Part shown: positions 31,818 through 41,016 of the stretch, piece after piece
Layout: each line of letters begins with the position of its first letter
How positions within the stretch are numbered: position 1 is the stretch's first letter
Assembly: GCF_002915575.1 (NCBI RefSeq)
Contig: NZ_PQGD01000004.1
Coordinates: 124,001 to 188,000 of the forward strand
Reading direction: 5' to 3'
Source: Superficieibacter electus
GTDB taxonomy: Bacteria > Pseudomonadota > Gammaproteobacteria > Enterobacterales > Enterobacteriaceae
DNA length: 64,000 bases
The notes under the pieces: model-generated
The model's database searches: none
Told to the model about the DNA's origin: nothing
Seen by the model: the letters and a program-made list of their open reading frames with translations, nothing else
Program-made: the position numbers and the translations under genes

Positions 31818-32177
31818 GGCGCTGCTTAATAATGGTAATAACCTGAATATATTGTGGTGTTTGATGGTGATAATACCATTAACTCAGCAGCGTTATCAGC
31901 ATATTTAGTAACGTGCTGCTGATTCTTCCGTTGTAGCGCTATGGCACCCTGGAAAAAATTCACCATCAGGCTGGAATTTAAGGATGGTAGCGGCTTCATA
32001 TACCGCCATTAATAATGCCATTCTGAATGCGGTAGAATAAACGTGAAATTTAATAAATATGCCAGGAATAAGCACTATTTCAGCAGTGCAAGGAAGTTCA
32101 GAAACGTAACTCCTGCATTATTTAGCCAGATGCTACCAGCATTAGTGAACCCTCGGGAGTAGCGTCGGATAAGGCTT
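31818..32177. other. AT-rich gap with no gene recognised
   Basis: No open frame, RNA or clear repeat was found in these 360 bases. Short open stretches such as AINNAILNAVE near 32010-32040 end in stops and could be the eroded tail of an older gene. No family could be named. Confidence 0.4.
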
Positions 32178-32810
32178 TCAACTTATATTAAACTTTACAA
32201 TAGCAGGTGAAGAAAAATCTCTCAACAAAGTCAAATGAATCCTGCAATCAACTTTATTCAAATCGTTAAAATTTAATTGACCACCTAAAACATATGCAGG
32301 CTCAAAAGCGAATATTTCATGTTGTTCTAATGGGCCAAATTTCGCTATGGCTTTTTCAAAAAAATAATTACCATTGTCATCTTCCCAATCGAAATCTTCT
32401 GGATCTTCAAACCCAAGGAAACTCTCAAACTCATCATTCAGTTCATCCTTGCCAGTAGCGGAAAAATATATGATCTGATTATATGATGAATTTATTATTA
32501 ATCTCATTCCTGTAGATTCACCAAAAATATATAAACTACCAAATGCCGTTTTGGCGATGACATGATACGTGTCTTCCTCTTTTAATGGGGTATTTTCCAA
32601 CCAAAAATCAAGCACGTCATCATATTCGTCAGGATTGACAAAACTTATCAATCCATCTCGATAGTTTCCCCATCCTTCTTTTTTCCATAATTCAATGAGT
32701 GCAGTAGGTAATACCTTCTCCCATTTTTTTAAAGTTTCATCAGTAACAGTAATCGAAGACATAGCCTGACCAAAAGTATCGATAAAATATTCGATATATT
32801 TATTACCCAT
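32178..32810 (-). CDS. Orphan GAD-like/Tdi1-type immunity protein
   Basis: A 210-residue soluble acidic protein. The N-terminal half has the GAD-like pattern LIELWKKEGWGNYRDGLISF-VNP-EYD and a TAFGSLYIFGE strand pair. The C-terminal part has HEIFAFEPAYVLGG-LN and VDCRIHLTLLRDF, as in the DUF1851 (T6SS_Tdi1_C) tail. Proteins of this type neutralise DNase toxins delivered by type VI secretion or other contact systems. The ATG at 32810 has AAGGTGG five bases upstream and is preferred over an ATG at 32855. No toxin gene is adjacent, so it looks like an orphan immunity gene. Codon use is AT-rich, which suggests transfer. Confidence 0.75.
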   Translation of the reverse strand: MGNKYIEYFIDTFGQAMSSITVTDETLKKWEKVLPTALIELWKKEGWGNYRDGLISFVNPDEYDDVLDFWLENTPLKEEDTYHVIAKTAFGSLYIFGESTGMRLIINSSYNQIIYFSATGKDELNDEFESFLGFEDPEDFDWEDDNGNYFFEKAIAKFGPLEQHEIFAFEPAYVLGGQLNFNDLNKVDCRIHLTLLRDFSSPAIVKFNIS

Positions 32811-32947
32811 AAACACCACCTTACTCAATCCGTAAGTCTTTAACCCGGTATGCATCTAAAGTAATATTGAGTATCTCTTTTTCGGAACCAGAGTCAATAA
32901 TTTTTTGTGCTACCTTTTTAACACCCTATCTTTCTATTCATATTCTA

Positions 32948-32965
32948 AATATCTTCGCAAAATAG
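32948..32965. repeat. Left inverted repeat of the IS630-family element
   Basis: AATATCTTCGCAAAATAG next to target TA; matches the right end at 14 of 18 positions. Confidence 0.8.
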
Positions 32966-33048
32966 TAGATCACCGGAAGGGAACTCAGCCCGGATTGTGC
33001 GATCTGATCAATCGCCAAACCAACCAAAATCACCAACCGGAATGAGCG

Positions 33049-34086
33049 ATGCCAATCATAGTAGCAATCCCTGATGAAGAGCGAATCCTGATGCGTAAAG
33101 ACGCACAGCAAACCTGCGATAAAAACTATGCCAGACGTCTCATTGCCATGCTGATGTTGCATCAGGGAATGACCGTCACTGAGGTCGCTAAAATACTCTG
33201 TGCCGCGCGTTCATCCATCGGCAGATGGATAAACTGGTTTACTTTATATGGTGTTGAAGGACTCAAAAGCCTCAAACCTGAGCGTGCTGCACGGTGGCCG
33301 GTCGCGGATATCCTGCACATCCTGCTTCTCCTGATTCGGCATTCTCCACAGGATTTTGGCTGGCTACGCTCCCGCTGGAGCACGGAACTGCTGACGCTCA
33401 TCGTTAACCGGGTTTTTAACGTCACTCTGCATAGTTCCACGTTACACCGGTACCTGAAACAGGCGGGTATTGTCTGGCGCAGAGCCGCACCAGCGCTGAA
33501 AATCAAAGATCCGCACTATGAGGAAAAACGTCTTGCCATCGGGCAGGCTCTGGCCCGGGAACAGGCGGAACATCCTGTATTTTATCAGGATGAAGTCGAT
33601 ATCGACCTGAATCCGAAAATCGGCGCGGACTGGATGCTCAAAGGGCAACAAAAACGTATCGCCACGCCGGACAGAATCAGAAGCATTATCTGGCAGGAGC
33701 GCTACATTCAGGTACAGGAAAAATGCACTACGTTAGTGGTAGCAGTAAAAGTTCTGATTTATTTATTAAACTATTAGAAGCATTGCGGCGCACATACCGA
33801 CGGGCGAAAACTATTACGCTGGTGCTTGATAACTATATCATTCATAAAAGCCAAAAAGTGGAGCGCTGGCAGGAAAAGAACCCGAAATTCCGGTTGCTGT
33901 TCCTGCCAGTATATTCACCATGGCTGAATCCGATAGAGCTGTTGTGGTTATCGTTACACGAAACCGTAACGCGAAATCACCAGTGCCGGTATATGTGGCA
34001 GTTACTGAGGCAGGTCAATCAGTTTATGAGGGTTGCCTCTCCGTTCCCCCGGCAATCAACATGGGCTGGCTAAAGTGGAGCGGTAA
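33049..34086 (+). pseudogene. IS630-family transposase, frameshifted twice
   Basis: DDE transposase of the IS630/Tc1 type. It begins MPIIVAIPDEERILMRKDAQ, then a helix-turn-helix part (AARSSIGRWINWFTLYGVEG). The first catalytic aspartate is in YQDEVDIDLNPKIGADW, and the later ones in LVLDNYIIHKS and YSPWLNPIELLW. Compared with the IS630 protein, one base is missing near 33669-33671 (CCGGACAG for CCGGGACAG), and one C is extra in the run at 34046-34050. Restoring both gives 345 residues ending in GLAKVER, close to the IS630 length of 343. IS630 transposase is normally one frame, so this is decay, not programmed shifting. Confidence 0.9.
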
Positions 34087-34100
34087 TATGCGAAGTTATT
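34083..34100. repeat. Right inverted repeat of the IS630-family element
   Basis: GTAATATGCGAAGTTATT, the inverse of the left end with four differences, followed by target TA. Confidence 0.8.
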
Positions 34101-34102
34101 TA

Positions 34103-34428
34103 GTTGGGTTCCGGATCAATATTGACATTGGATTTTATTTTCAGACACAGCACTGCCCATTAAACAGGTAGTAAGGTTTTGCTGTGATTTTCGCTTTCTG
34201 GATTTCAGTAGCTGAAAGAGGGGAGTAACGATAGCCATGACGGATGCTTATAAATACACGGCAGCAGGCTGCCTAACAAAATTTAATGGCTGTTTCTTGC
34301 TAATGCTAAATGTTTTCTCTGCCAAAATTAAAAATGAGTGTGTTATATTTCCTTTCTCAGATGATCAATTCATTTATAAAATTATTATCTTTTGCTTCCA
34401 GAATGATCTTGCAGGAAGTATACAGACG
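34103..34428. other. Gap between the IS element and the tRNA terminator, nothing recognised
   Basis: About 325 AT-rich bases. Two open frames of 60-70 codons (from 34237 and 34310) overlap each other, lack convincing ribosome sites and have no family features. I do not call them genes. Confidence 0.4.
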
Positions 34429-34460
34429 TAAAAAAACCGCAAGCTTTATCAGCGTTGCGG
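34429..34460 (-). terminator. Terminator of the initiator tRNA operon
   Basis: On the minus strand CCGCAA and TTGCGG form a stem around a 12-base loop, followed by seven T. It lies 35 bases after the last tRNA. Confidence 0.85.
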
Positions 34461-34495
34461 CTTCATTATTTTCCCATTTACGGACGCGTAAATAT

Positions 34496-34572
<77 letters not shown>

Positions 34573-34618
34573 TCCGTCTGTTACTCTTCATCAAGTAACG
34601 CTTTACTGCACAATGTGT

Positions 34619-34695
<77 letters not shown>

Positions 34696-34708
34696 TCCGT
34701 GGAAGCGC

Positions 34709-34736
34709 ACTATACTCTGCTGCGATTTTCATGCAA
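34709..34736 (-). promoter_or_regulatory. Promoter of the initiator tRNA operon
   Basis: On the minus strand TTGCAT (34731-34736) and TATAGT (34709-34714) are 16 bases apart. A GC-rich discriminator (GCGC) follows, as in stringently controlled stable-RNA promoters; RelA, also in this window, makes the signal that acts on these. Confidence 0.75.
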
Positions 34737-34901
34737 CCCTTTTTTTAACCAGATCATAATTTTGGCCTGTATGTGTATAAAAACAGCGCAAGCTGGTTCG
34801 TTTTTTGCACAGAATTTGTATCCGGGTGCGTATGCGCATTTCAATAGGTTCGGGGGTTTGTTATCTTCATTCTGCATTCAGGCAACTAAAAGATGAGAAC
34901 G

Positions 34902-36017
34902 ATGAAAGGACGTTGGGCAAAATATCTTCTGACGGGGGCGGTAGTGACCATGCTAGCCGCATGTTCTTCGAAACCAACCGATCGCGGTCAACAGTACGAA
35001 GACGGGAAGTTCACCCAACCGTTCTCCCTGGTGAATCAGCCTGACGCGGTAGGCGCACCGATTAATGCCGGCGATTTTTCTGAGCAGGTAACCCAGATCC
35101 GTAGCGCATCGCCGCGCCTGTATGGCTCGCAAAGCGCTATTTATAATGCGGTACAGGATTGGTTACGTGCCGGCGGCGATACCCGCACGATGCGCCAGTT
35201 TGGTATTGATGCCTGGCAGATGGAAGGGGCCGATCACTATGGCAACGTCCAGTTCACCGGCTACTATACGCCCGTCGTACAGGCGCGCCATACCCGGCAG
35301 GGAGAGTTTCAATATCCTATCTACCGTATGCCGCCAAAGCGCGGAAAACTGCCGTCGCGGGCGAGCATTTACGCGGGTGGCCTGAGCGACAGCTACGTGC
35401 TGGCCTACAGCAACTCGCTGATGGATAATTTTATCATGGACGTGCAGGGCAGCGGATACATCGATTTTGGTGATGGCTCGCCGCTGAACTTCTTTAGCTA
35501 TGCCGGGAAAAACGGCTGGCCCTATCGCAGCATCGGCAAGGTGCTGATTGACCGCGGTGAGGTGAAGCGTGAAGACATGTCCATGCAGGCGATCCGCCAC
35601 TGGGGAGAAACCCACAGCGAGGCCGAAGTGCAGGAGCTGCTGGAGCAGAACCCGTCGTTCGTCTTCTTCAAACCGCAGTCCTACGCGCCGGTCAAAGGGG
35701 CCAGTGCGGTACCGCTGATTGGCCGCGCTTCCGTTGCCTCCGACCGCAGCATTATTCCGGCAGGGACGACGCTGCTGGCGGAAGTCCCGTTGCTGGATAA
35801 TAACGGCAAGTTTAACGGTCAGTATGAGCTGCGATTAATGGTGGCGCTGGACGTTGGCGGCGCAATCAAGGGCCAGCACTTTGATATTTATCAGGGCATC
35901 GGTGCAGATGCCGGACACCGTGCGGGCTGGTACAATCACTATGGCCGCGTGTGGGTGCTGAAAAACGCGCCGGGCGCGGGTGGTGGTTTAACGACGGGTA
36001 ACGTTTTTAGCGGCTAA
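34902..36017 (+). CDS. mltA: Membrane-bound lytic murein transglycosylase A
   Basis: Outer-membrane lipoprotein that cuts the glycan strand of peptidoglycan to 1,6-anhydro ends. The 371-residue product has a lipobox MLAAC with C21 and follows E. coli MltA (365) throughout, including the 3D-domain catalytic region LMVALDVGGAIKGQHFDIYQ. The ATG at 34902 is used rather than 34893 by family comparison. Near the end a short insert (GGGLTT between PGAG and NVFSG) accounts for the extra residues. Confidence 0.96.
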   Translation: MKGRWAKYLLTGAVVTMLAACSSKPTDRGQQYEDGKFTQPFSLVNQPDAVGAPINAGDFSEQVTQIRSASPRLYGSQSAIYNAVQDWLRAGGDTRTMRQFGIDAWQMEGADHYGNVQFTGYYTPVVQARHTRQGEFQYPIYRMPPKRGKLPSRASIYAGGLSDSYVLAYSNSLMDNFIMDVQGSGYIDFGDGSPLNFFSYAGKNGWPYRSIGKVLIDRGEVKREDMSMQAIRHWGETHSEAEVQELLEQNPSFVFFKPQSYAPVKGASAVPLIGRASVASDRSIIPAGTTLLAEVPLLDNNGKFNGQYELRLMVALDVGGAIKGQHFDIYQGIGADAGHRAGWYNHYGRVWVLKNAPGAGGGLTTGNVFSG

Positions 36018-36025
36018 TCTTTTCT

Positions 36026-36058
36026 GCGCCGGTTTTCCCTGAAACTGAAAACTGGCGC
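36026..36058 (+). terminator. Hairpin after mltA, possible terminator
   Basis: GCGCCGGTTTTC pairs with GAAAACTGGCGC (one G-T pair) around a nine-base loop, nine bases past the mltA stop. No T run follows, so termination is uncertain; it may only protect the 3' end. Confidence 0.4.
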
Positions 36059-36177
36059 TGTACGAAAGCGATCGCCTTTTCCCGTAAGATGACGCCGGGT
36101 ATTATTCTGGCTCAATCAGCTTCCCTTTTCGCATAAGCCGGGGAAGCAAACGCTCCGCTATTTATTTCCGAGGTTTT

Positions 36178-36981
36178 ATGTCTGTAGTAATCAGCGATGC
36201 CTGGCGTCAACGTTTCGGCGGCACCGCACGTTTATATGGTGAGCAGGCACTTCATCTGTTCGCGAATGCGCATGTTTGCGTGGTTGGTATTGGCGGCGTT
36301 GGATCGTGGGCGGCAGAGGCGCTGGCACGGACCGGTATCGGCGCGATCACGTTGATTGATATGGATGATGTCTGCGTAACCAATACCAACCGGCAAATCC
36401 ACGCGCTGCGGGAAACCGTTGGTGTGGCGAAAGCGGAAGTCATGGCTGAGCGTATCCGGCAGATTAACCCGGAGTGTCGGGTCAATGTCATTGATGATTT
36501 CGTTACCACCGATAATGTCGCAGGCTATATGAACCAGGGCTATAGCTACGTTATTGATGCTATTGACAGCGTGCGTCCGAAGGCGGCGCTGATTGCGTGG
36601 TGCCGCCGCAATAAAATTCCGCTGGTCACCACTGGCGGTGCGGGCGGGCAGATTGACCCGACGCAAATCCAGGTCAGCGATCTGGCGAAAACCATTCAGG
36701 ACCCGCTGGCCGCTAAGCTGCGCGAACGGCTGAAAAGTGATTTTGGCGTGGTGAAAAACAGCAAAGGCAAGCTGGGAGTGGACTGCGTATTTTCTACCGA
36801 GGCGCTGGTGTATCCGCAGGCTGATGGCTCCGTATGCGCGATGAAAAGCACGGCGGAAGGGCCAAAGCGGATGGATTGTGCTTCAGGATTTGGTGCGGCC
36901 ACGATGGTCACCGCGAGCTTTGGCTTTATCGCCGTTTCCCATGCGCTGAAGAAGATGATGGCGAAAGCGGCACGCCAGTGA
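36178..36981 (+). CDS. tcdA: tRNA threonylcarbamoyladenosine dehydratase TcdA
   Basis: ATP-dependent enzyme that closes t6A37 of ANN-decoding tRNAs to the cyclic ct6A form. The 267-residue product (E. coli 268) belongs to the E1/MoeB/ThiF fold, with the nucleotide loop VVGIGGVGSWAAEAL and the acidic end LIDMDDV. Its sulfur-relay helpers CsdA-CsdE are encoded on the facing strand next door, a known functional link. Confidence 0.96.
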   Translation: MSVVISDAWRQRFGGTARLYGEQALHLFANAHVCVVGIGGVGSWAAEALARTGIGAITLIDMDDVCVTNTNRQIHALRETVGVAKAEVMAERIRQINPECRVNVIDDFVTTDNVAGYMNQGYSYVIDAIDSVRPKAALIAWCRRNKIPLVTTGGAGGQIDPTQIQVSDLAKTIQDPLAAKLRERLKSDFGVVKNSKGKLGVDCVFSTEALVYPQADGSVCAMKSTAEGPKRMDCASGFGAATMVTASFGFIAVSHALKKMMAKAARQ

Positions 36982-36989
36982 CCATTATG

Positions 36990-37163
36990 CCGGGCGGCGG
37001 CTTCGCCTTGCCCGGCATACAATATCGTTGGCAAAACATCCTATATACCGGGCGGCGGCTTCGCCTTGCCCGGCCTACAATATCGTTGGCAAAACATCCT
37101 ATATACCGGGCGGTGGCTTCGCCTTGCCCGGCCTGCAATATCGTTGGCAAAACATCCTGTCGG
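36990..37163. repeat. Three tandem 58-bp units containing a palindrome
   Basis: Units begin at 36990, 37048 and 37106 with CCGGGCGGCGGCTTCGCCTT (one C/T change in unit 3). Each folds as a GC hairpin (CCGGGC...GCCCGG) followed by an AT-rich linker with AATATCGTTGGCAAAACATC. Further degenerate REP-like palindromes follow to about 37250. The array fills the gap between the converging tcdA and csdE. Confidence 0.9.
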
Positions 37164-37265
37164 CCTGGCAAGCGCCGCCGACCCATAATATCCGTGGCAT
37201 AGTATGAACGTAGGCCTGGCAAGTGCAGCGCCGCCGGGCAGGCAGCACATCCAGGCCGCTTAATT

Positions 37266-37712
37266 TCATTTAACGCTCTGCGCGGCAGCCCGCACCGCTT
37301 CGCTCAGCGCATTCAACCCCTGATTACGCGAGGCGCTGAGCTGGCTGCGTAGTCCCAGTTCGTCAAACAGTGCCAGCGGCTCCTGCGCCAGCAGTTCAGC
37401 CGCGCTTTTTCCCTCTGCGGCAGTCAGCAGTACCGCCAGCAGCCCGCGCACGATGCGGCCTTCACTGTCACCAAAGAAATGCAGCTTTCCCTGTGGCGTA
37501 ACGGTATGACCAAGCCAGACGCGGTTCTCACAGCCGGGGATCTCACGCGCCTGCGCTTTAAGATCGTCCGACAGGGCAGGGAGCTGTTTCCCTAGCAGGA
37601 TCAACTGACGATATTTTTCTTCCCACTGCGTGAGCGGGGCAAAGGTTGTTTTTAACGTCTCTTCGGTGATCGTGACACCAAAGGGATGTCCGGCAAAATC
37701 AGGGCTTGTCAT
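37266..37712 (-). CDS. csdE: Sulfur acceptor protein CsdE
   Basis: SufE-like partner of the cysteine desulfurase CsdA; takes the persulfide and hands it on, in E. coli towards TcdA/ct6A. The 148 residues (E. coli 147) carry the acceptor cysteine C61 in [12 protein letters not shown]. The start ATG shares one base with the csdA stop (TAATG), so the pair is translated together. Confidence 0.95.
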   Translation of the reverse strand: MTSPDFAGHPFGVTITEETLKTTFAPLTQWEEKYRQLILLGKQLPALSDDLKAQAREIPGCENRVWLGHTVTPQGKLHFFGDSEGRIVRGLLAVLLTAAEGKSAAELLAQEPLALFDELGLRSQLSASRNQGLNALSEAVRAAAQSVK

Positions 37713-38917
37713 TATTCCACCAGTATCTCAAGCGCACGGTCTACGGCATTAACCAGTGCAGTCACATCACTCTGTGTATTATAGGGCGCAAATGAAACGC
37801 GCAGCGTACCGTCAACGCCGAGTGCCGCCAGCAGCGGCTGGGCGCAATGTTGCCCGGCGCGCAGGGCAATGCCGTATCCTGCCAGCAGCGTGACCATATC
37901 GCTGTGGTGAATACCGGCAAAATTAAAGGCCAGCAGGCTGGAATCCTGTACGCGAAAAGAGGTAAATCCCGGACGTTTTGCCAGCGCATCTTCCGCAAGC
38001 GTGGCCAGTCCGCGGCTCCAGCTTTCTGCCTGGGCGATATCCGTTCCTTCCAGCCATTCCAGCGCGGCGCTTAAGCCAATCACCCCTGCCACATTAGGCG
38101 TGCCGGCTTCAAGGCGATACGGCACCGGCTGGGTTTTATAGCCGTCAAAACTGACTTCAGTGATCATCTTCCCGCCGCCCAGCCATGGCGACATGCCTTC
38201 CAGCAGCTCAGTTTTGCCGTAAAGTACGCCGATACCGTTCGGTCCGTAGAGCTTGTGCGCGGAAAACGCATAAAAATCAATATCCAGTTTTTGCACATCT
38301 GCCGGAAAGTGGACCGCGCCCTGCGCGCCATCCACCATCACCACCATGCCTGCGTGATGGGCAAGAGCGATCGCATGTGTCAGGTCCGGGCAGCCGCCGG
38401 TAACGTTGGACATTTGCCCCAGCGCCAGAATCCGGCTGCGCGGCGTAATAATGTCCGCCAAACGCGCTATGTCAGGCAGGCGATCCGCGCCAAGTGGCAG
38501 GCGCACCACCTTTGCGCCGGTCTGCTCCGCGACCATCAGCCAGGGGACAAAATTAGCATGATGCTCCGCTTCGCTGACGATGATCTCGTCTCCCGGCTTT
38601 AAACGTGGGCGTGCGTAGCACTGGGCGACCATATTGATCGCTTCTGTCGTGCCGCGGGTCCAGACAATATCTTTGCCGGAAGGGGCGTTAAGCAGGTGCG
38701 CCACACGATCGCGGGCAGCTTCATAACGCTCGGTCAGGCGTTGCGCTTCGGCAAACTGACTGCGATGCACATTCCCTGCGCTCAGGCTATAAAACTGCTG
38801 CGTAGCATCAATGACCGCCTGCGGTTTCAGGGCGGTCGCCGCGCTATCAAGGTAGACGCCAGCATCAGCCAGTGCCGGAAATTGTGCGCGAAATTGCGCA
38901 GGGTTGAAGGTATTCAT
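37712..38917 (-). CDS. csdA: Cysteine desulfurase CsdA
   Basis: PLP enzyme that removes sulfur from cysteine as a persulfide. The 401 residues equal E. coli CsdA. The PLP lysine is in [14 protein letters not shown]; the persulfide cysteine is C358 in RAGQHCAQP. Group-II (SufS-like) features are present. Upstream in-frame ATGs (to 38986) would add residues absent from the family. The start at 38917 has a GAGGAG site and begins [16 protein letters not shown] as in E. coli. Confidence 0.96.
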   Translation of the reverse strand: MNTFNPAQFRAQFPALADAGVYLDSAATALKPQAVIDATQQFYSLSAGNVHRSQFAEAQRLTERYEAARDRVAHLLNAPSGKDIVWTRGTTEAINMVAQCYARPRLKPGDEIIVSEAEHHANFVPWLMVAEQTGAKVVRLPLGADRLPDIARLADIITPRSRILALGQMSNVTGGCPDLTHAIALAHHAGMVVMVDGAQGAVHFPADVQKLDIDFYAFSAHKLYGPNGIGVLYGKTELLEGMSPWLGGGKMITEVSFDGYKTQPVPYRLEAGTPNVAGVIGLSAALEWLEGTDIAQAESWSRGLATLAEDALAKRPGFTSFRVQDSSLLAFNFAGIHHSDMVTLLAGYGIALRAGQHCAQPLLAALGVDGTLRVSFAPYNTQSDVTALVNAVDRALEILVE

Positions 38918-39109
38918 AGCACTCCTCATGGTAAGACCGGGATCGTCGCGCAATTCATATCCTGACGCAAGCATGTTGAAAACCATCGGAATTATCCTGT
39001 AATCCTGGCAGGTTTCTCATGGTGGGTTATGCTGATAACTGTTAGGTGAATGTTTTAGCCTGTTACTAAATGATGGTTCTATAGCATGAATTGCTAAAAG
39101 GAGAAGAAG

Positions 39110-39337
39110 ATGAAAAAGACTGCCGCAATTATTTCTGCCTGTATGCTGACGTTTGCTCTGAGCGCCTGTTCTGGCCCGAACTATGTTATGCATACCAATG
39201 ATGGCCGGACTATCGTTTCTGACGGCAAACCAGTGACGGATAACGATACCGGTATGATTTCGTATAAAGATGCCAACGGTAATAAACAGCAAATCAACCG
39301 CTCTGATGTGAAAGAGATGGTCGCGCTGGAAAAGTAA
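39110..39337 (+). CDS. ygdI: YgdI/YgdR family lipoprotein
   Basis: A 75-residue lipoprotein of unknown function, equal in length to E. coli YgdI. Lipobox SAC with C20 in ALSACSGPNYVMHTN; the rest is a DUF903 domain with TNDGRTIVSDGKPVTDNDTG. Strong AAGGAG ribosome site. The gene ends only 14 bases before the 3' end of the facing GcvB RNA. Confidence 0.94.
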   Translation: MKKTAAIISACMLTFALSACSGPNYVMHTNDGRTIVSDGKPVTDNDTGMISYKDANGNKQQINRSDVKEMVALEK

Positions 39338-39351
39338 GGTAGCGCACAGGT

Positions 39352-39554
39352 AAAAAAAAGCACCGCAATTTGCGGTGCTACATTAATCACTATGGACAGA
39401 CAGGGTAAATGTACAGGAAGTGAAAAGGTAGATTCGCTACCGAGGTCTGAATGGCAGACCAAATGCAAACACAACAACACAACATCACAACCGTAAGCCA
39501 AAAGTTCATCAGAACACGCATTCCAACAAAACTTTTCGTTCCGGCTCAGGAAGT
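39352..39554 (-). ncRNA. gcvB: GcvB small RNA
   Basis: About 203 nt, starting ACTTCCTGAGCCGGAACGAA and closing with the stem AGCACCGCAA/TTGCGGTGCT followed by eight T. The central G/U-rich seed R1 (TTGTGATGTTGTGTTGTTGT) that pairs with many amino-acid transporter mRNAs is intact. It is divergent from gcvA as in E. coli, where GcvA activates and GcvR limits its transcription in response to glycine. Hfq-dependent. Likely targets in the window include sdaC-type transporters, by analogy only. Confidence 0.97.
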
Positions 39555-39560
39555 GCGGCC

Positions 39561-39589
39561 ACTATAGGTATTTGCTGGTAGAAGCTCAA
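39561..39589 (-). promoter_or_regulatory. gcvB promoter
   Basis: On the minus strand TTGAGC (39584-39589) and TATAGT (39561-39566) are 17 bases apart. The -10 lies six bases before the RNA start at 39554. Confidence 0.8.
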
Positions 39590-39683
39590 CGGACAAATTA
39601 TAATGTCTCAGATAAAAAAAACTAATAGGTTGCATCCTGTTTCCTGTTTGTTAATTGGCATTAACATCTGAGTCAGAATCACT

Positions 39684-40601
39684 ATGTCAAAGCGATTACC
39701 CCCTCTGAATGCATTACGTGTTTTTGATGCAGCCGCGCGTCATCTAAGTTTCACTCGCGCCGCTGATGAGCTATTTGTTACCCAGGCTGCGGTAAGCCAT
39801 CAAATCAAGTCTCTTGAGGATTTCCTTGGGCTGAAGCTCTTCCGGCGACGCAACCGTTCGCTTTTGCTGACCGAGGAAGGACAGAGTTATTTTCAGGATA
39901 TAAAAGAGATATTTTCGCAATTAACCGATGCAACACGTAAACTGCAATCACGCAGTGCGAAGGGAGCGCTGACGGTCAGTTTGCTGCCCAGTTTTGCGAT
40001 ACACTGGCTGGTGCCACGCCTCTCAAGCTTTAACTCAGCTTATCCGGGAATTGATGTCAGGATTCAGGCGGTTGACCGTGAAGAAGATAAACTGGCTGAC
40101 GACGTTGACGTGGCCATTTTTTATGGTCGCGGTAACTGGCCAGGCCTGCGGGTAGAAAAACTCTATGCGGAATATTTGCTTCCGGTCTGTGCGCCAGTAT
40201 TGCTCACCGGTGATAAAGCATTAAAGACGCCAGCTGATTTGGCACAGCATAATTTATTGCATGACGCCTCCCGCCGCGACTGGCAAACCTATACCCGCCA
40301 GCTCGGGCTTAATCACATTAATGTGCAGCAGGGGCCTATCTTCAGCCACAGTGCAATGGTGCTGCAGGCGGCCATTCACGGTCAGGGTGTTGCATTAGCC
40401 AATAATGTGATGGCGCAGTCGGAAATTGAGGCCGGGCGTCTGGTATGTCCGTTTAACGATGTGCTGGTAAGTAAAAATGCGTTTTATCTGGTTTGTCATG
40501 ACAGTCAGGCAGAACTGGGTAAAATAGCCGCCTTTCGTCAGTGGATTCTGGCAAAAGCGGCAAGTGAGCAAGAAAAATTTCGCTTCCGTTACGAACAATA
40601 A
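39684..40601 (+). CDS. gcvA: Glycine cleavage system regulator GcvA
   Basis: LysR-type regulator of gcvTHP and activator of gcvB; represses itself. The 305 residues equal E. coli GcvA. The N-terminal helix-turn-helix includes RHLSFTRAADELFVTQAAVS, with the substrate-binding fold from about residue 90. The 129-bp gap to gcvB holds both promoters, so one bound GcvA can act on both sides. Confidence 0.96.
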   Translation: MSKRLPPLNALRVFDAAARHLSFTRAADELFVTQAAVSHQIKSLEDFLGLKLFRRRNRSLLLTEEGQSYFQDIKEIFSQLTDATRKLQSRSAKGALTVSLLPSFAIHWLVPRLSSFNSAYPGIDVRIQAVDREEDKLADDVDVAIFYGRGNWPGLRVEKLYAEYLLPVCAPVLLTGDKALKTPADLAQHNLLHDASRRDWQTYTRQLGLNHINVQQGPIFSHSAMVLQAAIHGQGVALANNVMAQSEIEAGRLVCPFNDVLVSKNAFYLVCHDSQAELGKIAAFRQWILAKAASEQEKFRFRYEQ

Positions 40602-40620
40602 ATGACTGTAGGGTAATAAC

Positions 40621-41016
40621 ATGACCAGCCGTTTTATGCTGATTTTTGCCGCCATTAGCGGTTTTATTTTTGTAGCGCTGGGCGCGTTTGGCGCGCATGT
40701 GTTGAGTAAATCAATGGGCGCTGTTGAATTAGACTGGATACATACCGGCCTTGAGTATCAGGCGTTTCATACGCTGGCGATCTTTGCGCTGGCGGTTGCA
40801 ATGCAACGTCGCATCAGTATTTGGTTTTACTGGAGTAGTGTATTCCTGGCGCTGGGGACCGTCTTATTTAGCGGCAGCCTTTACTGCCTGGCGCTGTCGC
40901 ATCTGCGTCTGTGGGCTTTTGTTACACCGGTGGGCGGCGTATGTTTCCTGGTGGGCTGGGCATTAATGCTGGTTGGTGCGATTCGCCTGAAGCGTAAGGG
41001 CATTGTTCATGAATAA
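40621..41016 (+). CDS. ygdD: DUF423 inner-membrane protein YgdD
   Basis: A 131-residue protein equal in length to E. coli YgdD, with four hydrophobic segments and the DUF423 signature GAFGAHVL near residue 25. Function unknown. Its stop overlaps the rlmM start by eight bases; 19 bases separate it from gcvA, so the three may share a message. Confidence 0.93.
   Translation: MTSRFMLIFAAISGFIFVALGAFGAHVLSKSMGAVELDWIHTGLEYQAFHTLAIFALAVAMQRRISIWFYWSSVFLALGTVLFSGSLYCLALSHLRLWAFVTPVGGVCFLVGWALMLVGAIRLKRKGIVHE

Larger units (their letters stand above)
32948..34100 (+). mobile_element. IS630-family insertion sequence, decayed
   Basis: The ends are imperfect inverted repeats (AATATCTTCGCAAAATAG at the left, AATAACTTCGCATATTAC read inward from the right). 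Each is flanked by TA (32946-32947 and 34101-34102), the target duplicated by IS630-family elements. The length between the TA pairs is 1153 bp, the size I recall for IS630. The one internal gene is a transposase with two frame breaks, so the copy should be unable to move by itself. Confidence 0.9.

Noticed and set aside
33049-34073. Programmed frameshifting in the IS transposase
   Set aside because: IS630-family transposase is normally one frame. Two separate single-base changes are needed to restore it, and no slippery motif with pseudoknot was seen.
36990-37163. Tandem repeats that could look like a CRISPR array (also 42131-42520 and 43401-43915)
   Set aside because: The whole units, spacers included, are near-identical; there are no unique spacers and no cas genes. 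They are palindromic intergenic repeats.
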